A stretch of 9,616 bases of DNA from Rhodobacteraceae bacterium UBA1943 (GTDB taxonomy: Bacteria; Pseudomonadota; Alphaproteobacteria; Rhodobacterales; Rhodobacteraceae): positions 16,518 through 26,133 of the forward strand of contig DDEX01000096.1 of assembly GCA_002336845.1 (NCBI GenBank), given 5' to 3'. Below, piece by piece: positions 1 through 5,468 of this stretch (position 1 is the stretch's first letter; each line of letters opens with the position of its first letter). The translations under genes and the position numbers were made by a program. The notes under the pieces were generated by a model that was given only the letters and a program-made list of their open reading frames with translations, searched no databases and was not told the DNA's origin.

Positions 1-477
1 CGCCCATTTCGAATGGGTGCCCGGCAGGCAGATCACACCGTCAAACTGCGGATAAAGGGCCAGAACACCGGCAATCTGGGTCTCTTCGCCGCGCATGACA
101 TCGGCCGGCTTCGCCTGGCAAAGGCCTGGAACGATAAGGATATCCAGATCACCGGCCGCTATTGCGACGCCCTCCTTGCGCACAACGGGGGCACAGGGAA
201 CCGCTCGATAGGGCGCCTCGGCCCAACCCTGCCGGGCCCCCACCATGCCGCAGGCCACGACCGGCACCGGCCCCGCCGCCAGCCATGGCCCGATCAGCCG
301 CCGCAGCGCCGGTTCGAACTCACCCGGTGCCAGCTTGCCCATCCCGTCATCTGACTGCGCGGCGGCCAATACACCGCCCTGCCCCATCGCCCACACCCGC
401 AGGTTAGAGGTTCCCCAATCGGCAGCAATCCAGTCAGGCGTCACCACTGTCTCATTATATGGAACTTCATCTTGCAT
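1..477 (-). CDS. dgoK: 2-dehydro-3-deoxygalactonokinase, N-terminal part (runs off left edge)
   Basis: DgoK phosphorylates 2-keto-3-deoxygalactonate with ATP in the cytoplasm, the kinase step of the DeLey-Doudoroff route for galactose/galactonate. Reading the complement from 477 down to base 1 gives 159 open residues with family landmarks: the nucleotide-binding N-terminal motif ADWGTSNLRVW (about residues 19-29), VVACGMVGARQGW (about 74-86), the LDILIVPGLCQ segment, the DVMRGEETQ motif, and PGTHSKW at the window edge. Roughly half of a ~300-residue protein is visible. The start is uncertain. ATG at 477 is the only upstream ATG, but the first 11 residues are not typical of the family, which usually begins a few residues before the DWGTS motif. 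In-frame GTG codons at 447 and 444 are therefore good alternatives and fit the promoter position better. No strong Shine-Dalgarno precedes any of them. It is divergent from the iclR gene, its likely regulator. Confidence 0.9.
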   Translation of the reverse strand, partial: MQDEVPYNETVVTPDWIAADWGTSNLRVWAMGQGGVLAAAQSDDGMGKLAPGEFEPALRRLIGPWLAAGPVPVVACGMVGARQGWAEAPYRAVPCAPVVRKEGVAIAAGDLDILIVPGLCQAKPADVMRGEETQIAGVLALYPQFDGVICLPGTHSKWA

Positions 478-501
478 AATGAGAATTATGCTTTCTATAC
501 T
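472..501 (+). promoter_or_regulatory. Predicted promoter of the iclR gene
   Basis: TTGCAT (472-477) and TATACT (496-501) are separated by 18 bp, with transcription predicted to start about 508 and a leader of about 32 nt before the ATG at 540. The promoter faces away from, and overlaps, the predicted dgoK promoter. The spacer between the hexamers is largely filled by the palindrome at 474-491. Inferred from hexamer similarity. Confidence 0.45.
474..491. promoter_or_regulatory. Perfect 7-bp inverted repeat, candidate IclR-family operator
   Basis: GCATAAT (474-480), GAGA (481-484), ATTATGC (485-491) form a perfect dyad with a 4-bp spacer, centred in the dgoK/iclR divergent region. It covers the predicted -10 box and start point of dgoK and lies between the -35 and -10 boxes of iclR, where a bound repressor would block both. 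The AT-rich dyad stands out against the G+C-rich surroundings. Assignment to the adjacent IclR protein is inference from position. Confidence 0.55.
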
Positions 502-513
502 ACCCCTCGTCAA
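485..513 (-). promoter_or_regulatory. Predicted promoter of dgoK
   Basis: On the minus strand, TTGACG (513 to 508) is followed after 17 bp by CATAAT (490 to 485). Each hexamer matches the sigma-70 consensus at five of six positions. The predicted start of transcription is near 478, almost at the ATG at 477. This would make an ATG-initiated message leaderless, or give about 34 nt of leader if a GTG at 447/444 is used. A perfect TATAAT also lies at 459-454 on this strand but has no matching -35 box. Prediction by eye only. Confidence 0.5.
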
Positions 514-539
514 CGGGGCAAGGGCAGCGGCGGGGCATC

Positions 540-1316
540 ATGGCGCAAGAAGATGGCACCATTGGCAAGGCATTGGCCGTGCTTGATCTGGTTGCAACCG
601 CAGACAAGCCGATGCGGCTGGCCGATCTGGGGGTGCTGTGCGATTTTCCGAAGGCAACGCTGCACCGGCTGCTGCAATCGCTGACCCGGCAGGGAATGCT
701 GATGCAAGATACCGCAGGGGCCTATTCCGCCGGTCTGCGGCTGGTCAGGCTGGCGCATAACGCCTGGGACAACAGCGATCTTGCCCGCGTCGCCCGCCCC
801 CACCTTGATTGGCTCTCAGCGCAGACAGGGGCCACGATCCACCTTGCACAACTGGACCAGGGACAGGTGTTGTATCTGGACAAGCGCAACGCGGCGCGTC
901 CCGTCGGCATGTTTTCGGCGGCGGGCAAGGTGGGGCCAGCCTATTGCACCGGGGTCGGCAAGGCGATTCTGGCCTTTCTGCCTTCTGCCGAACTGACCGA
1001 AGCCCTTGCGCAGCAAAGCTTTCACCGCTTTACCCCGGCCACGCTGACCACGCCCGAGGCCTTGCGCGCCGAGCTGGCCGAAACCCACACGCGGGGCCAT
1101 GCCTATGACCGTGAGGAGCATGAAAATGGCATCATCTGCGTTGCCGCCCCGATCCTTGCCGCCCCCGGTCACCCCATCGCGGCGCTGTCGGTGACGGCAA
1201 CCACACGGGAAACCTCGCTTTCGGCATTGAAACTGCATCTGCCGCTGCTGAAACAAACGGCGGCGGCCATTGCCGCAGAGGCCGTGCTGTGGCGCTTTCC
1301 CGTGCAGGGCGGTTGA
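540..1316 (+). CDS. IclR-family transcriptional regulator (probable dgo pathway regulator)
   Basis: This is a 258-residue protein of normal IclR length. Residues about 6-65 form the winged helix-turn-helix domain, with the recognition region around FPKATLHRLLQSL (36-48). Residues about 80-255 form the ligand-binding domain, with the hallmark YCTGVGKAILAF (135-146) and ENGIICVAAPI (195-205) motifs. Members bind small acids or sugar acids and act as repressors or activators of neighbouring catabolic genes. The divergent dgoK and the shared palindrome make 2-keto-3-deoxy-sugar-acid metabolism the likely target; the effector cannot be read from sequence. The ATG at 540 has only a weak G-rich upstream stretch as ribosome site. 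The HAD gene begins 47 nt after its stop on the same strand, so read-through into the HAD and SorC genes is possible. Family assignment is firm, target assignment is inferred. Confidence 0.93.
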   Translation: MAQEDGTIGKALAVLDLVATADKPMRLADLGVLCDFPKATLHRLLQSLTRQGMLMQDTAGAYSAGLRLVRLAHNAWDNSDLARVARPHLDWLSAQTGATIHLAQLDQGQVLYLDKRNAARPVGMFSAAGKVGPAYCTGVGKAILAFLPSAELTEALAQQSFHRFTPATLTTPEALRAELAETHTRGHAYDREEHENGIICVAAPILAAPGHPIAALSVTATTRETSLSALKLHLPLLKQTAAAIAAEAVLWRFPVQGG

Positions 1317-1355
1317 CACCGCCCCCCGCCGCGCCGCAGACCGATAGGGGGGCGG
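1307..1355 (+). other. Two mutually exclusive hairpins spanning the iclR stop and the HAD-gene ribosome site
   Basis: Stem A pairs GGGCGGT (1307-1313) with ACCGCCC (1318-1324) around a TGAC loop that contains the iclR stop codon. Stem B pairs CCGCCCCCC (1319-1327) with GGGGGGCGG (1347-1355), nine perfect pairs and a 19-nt loop, and its 3' arm takes up the first two bases of the GGAGG (1354-1358) before the HAD gene. Bases 1319-1324 belong to both stems, so only one can form. No T-run follows, so this is not a standard terminator. A role in translational coupling is inference. Confidence 0.5.
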
Positions 1356-1363
1356 AGGATGCC

Positions 1364-2035
1364 GTGACAATTGATCTTGTGATCTTCGACTGCGACGGGG
1401 TGCTGATCGACAGCGAGCTTATCAGCGCCCGGATGCTGGTACAGGCGTTGGCTGATCTGGGCCTGTCGATCGATCTCGACTATGTGTCGCGCCACTTTCT
1501 GGGCCGCAGCTATCCGGTTGTGATGGACACGATCCGCCGCGAATTCGGGCTGGACCTGCCCCCCGACTTCGAGGCGGTCTATCGCGAGAATCTGCTGGCC
1601 GCCTTTGGCCGCGAATTGCAGGTCATGCCGGGCGTGGCCGGGGTGATGACTTCTCTGGCGGTGCCGTTCTGCGTCGCAACCTCGTCCAGCCCGCGCCGGG
1701 TGGCGTTTTCGCTGCGCCATGTCGGACTGGACCGACTGGTCGGCGACCGGGTCTTCACCGCCAGCCAGGTCAGCCGCGGCAAGCCTGCACCCGACCTGTT
1801 TCTGTTCGCAGCCAGCCAGATGGGCACCCTACCCGAGCGGTGTCTGGTGATCGAAGACAGCCTGACCGGCGTGCGCGCGGGCCTTGCCGCGGGCATGACG
1901 GTGTGGCGCTTTACCGGCGGCAGTCATATGACGGGGCTGGACGGGGCAGAGCCGGATGACGCCCGCCCCCACGCCCGATTTGCCGCGTTCAACACTTTCG
2001 CCACCCTGGCACCAGACCTGATGAGACAGCCATGA
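1364..2035 (+). CDS. HAD-superfamily phosphatase (beta-phosphoglucomutase/sugar-phosphatase subfamily)
   Basis: This 223-residue protein carries all four HAD motifs: motif I DCDGVLIDSE with nucleophile D9 and general acid D11, motif II in ATSS (S107), motif III K140 in GKPAPD, and motif IV E164-D165 in VIEDS. The helical cap between motifs I and II marks the subfamily that includes beta-phosphoglucomutases and small sugar-phosphate phosphatases; the substrate cannot be told. I chose GTG at 1364 because GGAGG lies at 1354-1358 with a 5-nt gap, and the protein then begins directly before the first beta strand (TIDLVIFDCDGV). An in-frame ATG at 1289 would lie inside iclR and add 25 unconserved residues. 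Its TGA overlaps the ATG of the SorC regulator, so the two are probably translated together. Phosphorylated polyols or sugars are plausible substrates given the context, by inference only. Confidence 0.85.
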   Translation: MTIDLVIFDCDGVLIDSELISARMLVQALADLGLSIDLDYVSRHFLGRSYPVVMDTIRREFGLDLPPDFEAVYRENLLAAFGRELQVMPGVAGVMTSLAVPFCVATSSSPRRVAFSLRHVGLDRLVGDRVFTASQVSRGKPAPDLFLFAASQMGTLPERCLVIEDSLTGVRAGLAAGMTVWRFTGGSHMTGLDGAEPDDARPHARFAAFNTFATLAPDLMRQP

Positions 2036-2985
2036 GCCGCGTCGATTACGAACCCACACCCCAGGACGATGCCGCCCGCGCCGGCTGGCTTTACTATGTC
2101 GGCGGCCTGACGCAGGACCAGATTGCCGCCGAGCTGGGTATCAGCCGCCAACGCGCCCAGCGCCTTGTCAGCCGGGCCATGGCAGATGGGCTGATCCATG
2201 TGCGACTGAACCATCGCATCGGCGCCTGCCTTGATCTGGAATCCGAACTGACCACCCGCTTTGGGCTGAACCGTTGCCGGGTTTCGCCGGGACTTGGCAC
2301 GGCGACCGACCCTTCGATCGGCATCGCGGCGGCGGCGGCGGCAGAGCTGGAGCGGTTCCTGCGGATGTCGAAACCCATGGTCATCGCCCTTGGCACCGGC
2401 CGGGCGTTGCGCGGCATGGTCGATGCCATGTCCCCGATGGAAGCAGAGCAGCATCGGCTCGTCTCGCTGATCGGCAATATCGCGCCTGATGGCTCTGCCA
2501 GCTTTTTCGATGTGGTTATGCGGATTGCCGACAAGGTGCGTGCACCGCACTATCCAATGCCCGTCCCGGTGATCTCACCGACCAGGGAAGAGAACGACGC
2601 CTTCCATGCCTTGGGTCCGGTCCGCAAGGTGGTGAACCTGGCCCGCGCCGCCGATGTGGTTTTCGTGGGCGTAGGCCAGATGCTGAACGATGCGCCCCTG
2701 CTGAAAGACGGCTTCGTAACCCGCGCCGAACTTGATGAAATGCAGGCCGCTGGCGCAGTGGGCGAGGTGGCGGGATGGGTTTTTGATTCGTCAGGAAAAT
2801 ACCTGGATTTCGGCACCAACCACCGCACTGGCGGGGTGCGGGTCGAACCGAACCTGCCTCGCCCCTCGATTGGAATTGCGGCGGGCCCCTCCAAGGTTGC
2901 GGCAATTGCTGCGGCGCTGAAATCTCACATCATCAATGGCTTGGTGACAGACGAGCCCACCGCAAAGGCCATTCTGACACTCTGA
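2032..2985 (+). CDS. smoC: SorC-family transcriptional regulator of the polyol operon
   Basis: This 317-residue protein is the usual SorC/DeoR-like regulator length. A helix-turn-helix lies at about residues 24-48 (GLTQDQIAAELGISRQRAQR), followed by a linker and the large SorC sugar-binding domain from about 65 to the end. Family landmarks include VIALGTGRAL (117-126), the VVFVGVGQ strand (209-216) and GIAAGPSK near the C-terminus (281-288). SorC proteins bind sugars or sugar phosphates and switch adjacent carbohydrate operons. It starts within the stop of the HAD gene (ATGA overlap) and ends 106 bp before smoE, whose upstream region holds inverted repeats suited to a multimeric regulator. 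An operon regulator at the same place is named smoC in R. sphaeroides; the symbol rests on gene order. Whether it activates or represses cannot be read from the sequence. Confidence 0.88.
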   Translation: MSRVDYEPTPQDDAARAGWLYYVGGLTQDQIAAELGISRQRAQRLVSRAMADGLIHVRLNHRIGACLDLESELTTRFGLNRCRVSPGLGTATDPSIGIAAAAAAELERFLRMSKPMVIALGTGRALRGMVDAMSPMEAEQHRLVSLIGNIAPDGSASFFDVVMRIADKVRAPHYPMPVPVISPTREENDAFHALGPVRKVVNLARAADVVFVGVGQMLNDAPLLKDGFVTRAELDEMQAAGAVGEVAGWVFDSSGKYLDFGTNHRTGGVRVEPNLPRPSIGIAAGPSKVAAIAAALKSHIINGLVTDEPTAKAILTL

Positions 2986-3015
2986 TCCCTTCGCAGTTGC
3001 GGCGGAAGAGGGGGC

Positions 3016-3044
3016 TTGACGGATTACATCCGCATATGAGTAAT
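3016..3044 (+). promoter_or_regulatory. Predicted promoter of the smo operon
   Basis: TTGACG (3016-3021, five of six) and AGTAAT (3039-3044, four of six) are separated by 17 bp, placing the start of transcription near 3051 and a leader of about 40 nt before smoE. The poor -10 box would suit activation or require a regulator. The spacer begins with a small dyad, GGAT-TAC-ATCC (3021-3031). Prediction by eye. Confidence 0.5.
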
Positions 3045-3070
3045 TGCCCACTAAGCGATGATTTGCTCAT
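3036..3070. promoter_or_regulatory. Imperfect inverted repeat upstream of smoE, candidate SorC-type operator
   Basis: ATGAGTAATT (3036-3045) and ATTTGCTCAT (3061-3070) are inverted copies matching at eight of ten positions, with 15 bp between them. The left arm covers the predicted -10 box and the right arm lies just downstream of the predicted start point. The 25-bp arm-to-arm period is compatible with a dimer or tetramer touching one DNA face. Binding by the SorC protein is inferred from position. Confidence 0.4.
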
Positions 3071-3076
3071 TCGCTT
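3053..3076 (+). promoter_or_regulatory. Hairpin-forming dyad at the 5' end of the smoE leader
   Basis: AAGCGA (3053-3058) pairs perfectly with TCGCTT (3071-3076); allowing one bulged T at 3070, TGA/TCA extends the stem to nine pairs around a five-base loop. It starts two bases after the predicted transcription start and ends four bases before the strong ribosome site AGGGAGG (3080-3086). It could be a second operator or a stabilising 5' stem-loop. It overlaps the right arm of the 3036-3070 repeat. Confidence 0.4.
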
Positions 3077-3091
3077 CCAAGGGAGGATCAT

Positions 3092-4402
3092 ATGACCACG
3101 ACGTTCCGCGCGCTTCTTGGCGCGACGGCTTTGCTTGCCCTGACCGCAGGTGCGCAGGCCGAAACCACCATTACCGTTGCCACCGTGAACAACGGTGACA
3201 TGGTCCGGATGCAGGGCCTGATGGACGACTTTTACGCCAAGCACCCGGACATCAAGGTCGAGTGGGTGACGCTGGAAGAAAACGTGCTGCGCCAGAACGT
3301 CACGACCGACATCGCCACCGGCGGCGGTCAGTACGACGTTATGACCATTGGCACCTATGAGGTTCCGATCTGGGGCAAGCAGGGCTGGCTGACCTCGCTG
3401 GACGATCTGCCCGCCTCCTATGACGTGGACGACCTGCTGCCCGCCATTCGTGGTGGCCTGACGGTCGATGGTCATCTGATGGCTTCGCCATTCTACGGCG
3501 AATCCTCGATGGTGATGTATCGCAAGGATCTGATGGATGCCGCTGGCCTGACCATGCCCGACGCGCCGACCTGGGCCGATATCGAGACCGCCGCCAAGGC
3601 GATGACCGACAAGTCGAAAGAGCAATACGGCATCTGCCTGCGCGGCAAGGCCGGCTGGGGCGAGAACATGGCTTTCCTGACCGCCATGTCGAACTCGTTC
3701 GGCGCGCGCTGGTTCGATGAAAACTGGAAGCCCCAGTTCGATCAGCCCGAGTGGAAGGCCACGCTGGATACCTATTTGCACCTGATGAACGAGTACGGCC
3801 CACCCGGCGCCTCGAACAACGGCTTCAACGAGAACCTGACGCTGTTCCAGCAAGGCCATTGCGGCATGTGGATCGACGCCACGGTTGCTGCCAGCTTCGT
3901 GACCGGCAAGGATTCGACCGTGGCCGACAAGGTTGGCTTTGCTCTGGCGCCCGACAACGGCCTGGGCAAGCGCGGTAACTGGCTCTGGGCATGGTCGCTG
4001 GCCATCCCGTCCTCGTCGAAGAACCAGGAAGCTGCCAAGACCTTCATCGACTGGGCCACGAACAAGGATTACCTTGCCCTCGTTGCCTCGAAAGAAGGCT
4101 GGGCCAATGTGCCTCCGGGTACGCGCACCTCGCTCTATTCCAACCCGGAATACGCCAAGGTGCCGTTCGCCAAGATGACGATCGACTCGATCAACGCGGC
4201 TGACCCGACCCACCCGACCGTCAAGCCGGTGCCGTATGTTGGCGTGCAGTTCGTCGCCATCCCGGAATTCCAGGGGCTTGGCACCACCGTGGGCGAACTG
4301 TTCTCGGCTGCCTTGGCTGGCCAGTCGAGCGCCGATGACGCTCTGGCAGCGGCACAAACCGCCGTTACCGAAGAAATGACCTCTGCCGGTTACATCAAGT
4401 AA
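3092..4402 (+). CDS. smoE: Periplasmic sorbitol/mannitol-binding protein of an ABC importer
   Basis: This 436-residue family-1 extracellular solute-binding protein delivers hexitols to the SmoFGK importer. The first 23 residues are a signal peptide with a charged start (Arg6), a hydrophobic core LLGATALLALTAG and a signal peptidase I site AQA|ET. The mature protein opens with TTITVATVNNGDM, then the typical binding-protein pattern: a GGQYDVMTIGTYEVPIWGKQGWL segment split across the first lobe, many aromatic residues for carbohydrate stacking (GYW-rich stretches such as RWFDENWKP), and a conserved CGMWIDATVAASF region. No lipobox is present, so it should be free in the periplasm. The start at 3092 has AGGGAGG five bases upstream, the strongest ribosome site in the window. 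It is the first gene of the transport operon and is followed by two hairpins, consistent with excess production over the permeases. Ligand choice (sorbitol versus mannitol) is inferred from the dehydrogenases. Confidence 0.9.
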   Translation: MTTTFRALLGATALLALTAGAQAETTITVATVNNGDMVRMQGLMDDFYAKHPDIKVEWVTLEENVLRQNVTTDIATGGGQYDVMTIGTYEVPIWGKQGWLTSLDDLPASYDVDDLLPAIRGGLTVDGHLMASPFYGESSMVMYRKDLMDAAGLTMPDAPTWADIETAAKAMTDKSKEQYGICLRGKAGWGENMAFLTAMSNSFGARWFDENWKPQFDQPEWKATLDTYLHLMNEYGPPGASNNGFNENLTLFQQGHCGMWIDATVAASFVTGKDSTVADKVGFALAPDNGLGKRGNWLWAWSLAIPSSSKNQEAAKTFIDWATNKDYLALVASKEGWANVPPGTRTSLYSNPEYAKVPFAKMTIDSINAADPTHPTVKPVPYVGVQFVAIPEFQGLGTTVGELFSAALAGQSSADDALAAAQTAVTEEMTSAGYIK

Positions 4403-4410
4403 CTCCCGGC

Positions 4411-4436
4411 CGGGGTCGGCCTTCGGGCCGGCCCCG
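4411..4436 (+). terminator. TTCG-loop hairpin after smoE, likely attenuator or mRNA-stabilising structure
   Basis: Bases 4411-4421 and 4426-4436 form an 11-pair G+C-rich stem (one G-T pair at 4416/4431) around a TTCG tetraloop (4422-4425), nine bases after the smoE stop. It is followed by TGCATTTT rather than an immediate T-run, so termination is probably partial. Such hairpins after binding-protein genes commonly protect the upstream message and lower downstream expression. Confidence 0.7.
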
Positions 4437-4469
4437 TGCATTTTCCCGTGCTTGTTTTTCCGGCCGGGC

Positions 4470-4512
4470 GAACCGCCCTCGACACGCCTTGATTTCGTGA
4501 TGCGGGCGGTTC
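4470..4512 (+). repeat. Second inverted repeat in the smoE-smoF spacer
   Basis: GAACCGCCC (4470-4478) and GGGCGGTTC (4504-4512) are perfect inverted copies of nine bases. Inside them CACG (4483-4486) pairs with CGTG (4496-4499), giving a long stem with an internal loop. A short alternative hairpin, GGGCG/CGCCC (4466-4470 with 4474-4478), would compete with it. No promoter is evident in the spacer, so smoF should depend on read-through. The rest of the spacer shows only the GGAG ribosome site of smoF at 4571-4574. Confidence 0.5.
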
Positions 4513-4581
4513 TTCCCACCCTACCGCCATCGGCCAGACACGCAGCCTTGCGGCGCTGGACCTTGATACCGGAGTTCGCCC

Positions 4582-5454
4582 ATGTCCACGCAATCCAACC
4601 GCGCGGCTGCCCGCCTGATGGTGGCACCCTCGGTCATCCTGCTGTTCATCTGGATGATCGTGCCGCTTGCCATGACGCTGTATTTTTCCTTCCGCCTTTA
4701 CCGGCTGTTGTCCCCTGAGCGCACCGGCTGGGTCGGCTTTGCCAACTATACCTGGTTCATCAAATCGCCCGATTTCTGGCTGGCGATCTTCAATACGCTG
4801 GCGCTTGTAGGGGGCGTTCTGATTATCACAGTGGTTCTGGGCACGCTGATCGCGCTCTTGATCGACCAGCCTGTCAAGGGGCAGGGCATCCTGCGTATTC
4901 TGGTGATCGCGCCGTTCTTCGTCATGCCGCCCGTCGCCGCCTCGATCTGGAAAAACCTGTTCATGCATCCGCAAAACGGGCTTTTTGCCTCCGTATCGCG
5001 GGCGTTCGGGGCCGATCCGATCCTTTATCTTGAAAATCATCCGATGTTGTCGGTCATCGGCATCGTCTCTTGGGAATGGCTGCCGTTTGCGACGCTGATC
5101 CTGCTGACGGCGATGCAGTCGCTGTCATCCGAACAATTGGAGGCGGCCGAGATGGACGGCGCGACGCCCTTTGCACGGTTCCGCTATATCATCCTGCCGC
5201 ACCTGACCCGCGCCATCACCGTGGTTGTGCTGATTGAAACCATCTTCCTGCTTGGAATTTTCGGCGAAATCTTCACCACCACCCAAGGCGGACCGGGATC
5301 GGCCTCGACCACGCTGCCTTACATGATCTTCAAGCAGGCCATCGCCGCCAAGGATATCGGGCGCGCGGCTGCGGGCGGGATCATCGCGGTGATCCTGGCC
5401 AATATCGTCGCCGTTTTCCTGATGCGCGGCATTGGCCGCAACCTCGACGCCTGA
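4582..5454 (+). CDS. smoF: ABC importer permease, first subunit (sorbitol/mannitol)
   Basis: This 290-residue inner-membrane subunit is of the MalF/UgpA type. Six hydrophobic segments can be placed at about residues 12-36, 70-94, 104-124, 154-178, 209-231 and 262-282. The cytoplasmic EAA loop, which docks on the ATPase, is seen as EQLEAAEMDGATPFARFRYI and continues to the ILPHL end, about 184-208. It lacks the long N-terminal extension of enteric MalF, as usual for this family. The ATG at 4582 has GGAG seven bases upstream. It forms the channel with the next gene, whose ribosome site lies immediately after this stop. Assignment to polyol transport comes from the operon; the permease family alone would only say carbohydrate. 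Confidence 0.92.
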   Translation: MSTQSNRAAARLMVAPSVILLFIWMIVPLAMTLYFSFRLYRLLSPERTGWVGFANYTWFIKSPDFWLAIFNTLALVGGVLIITVVLGTLIALLIDQPVKGQGILRILVIAPFFVMPPVAASIWKNLFMHPQNGLFASVSRAFGADPILYLENHPMLSVIGIVSWEWLPFATLILLTAMQSLSSEQLEAAEMDGATPFARFRYIILPHLTRAITVVVLIETIFLLGIFGEIFTTTQGGPGSASTTLPYMIFKQAIAAKDIGRAAAGGIIAVILANIVAVFLMRGIGRNLDA

Positions 5455-5468
5455 GCCGGAGGAACCTT

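Noticed and set aside
13..586. Plus-strand open frames opposite dgoK
   Set aside because: They are Pro/Arg/His-rich antisense frames; the complement encodes a clear DgoK with conserved motifs.
1289..1363. Upstream ATG that would lengthen the HAD protein by 25 residues
   Set aside because: It lies inside iclR, has no ribosome site, and the added residues are low-complexity Pro/Ala; GTG at 1364 has GGAGG at the right distance.
2986..3015. Possible terminator after the SorC gene
   Set aside because: CTTCGC and GCGGAAG only pair with a bulge and no T-run follows, so I do not call a terminator here.
2933..4627. A 564-codon open frame on the minus strand opposite smoE
   Set aside because: It mirrors the biased third-position codons of smoE, shows no recognisable domain, and the plus-strand protein has a clear signal peptide and family features.
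4452..4718. Small open frame in the smoE-smoF spacer
   Set aside because: It begins in hairpin-rich noncoding sequence without a ribosome site and runs out of frame into smoF; no recognisable protein features.
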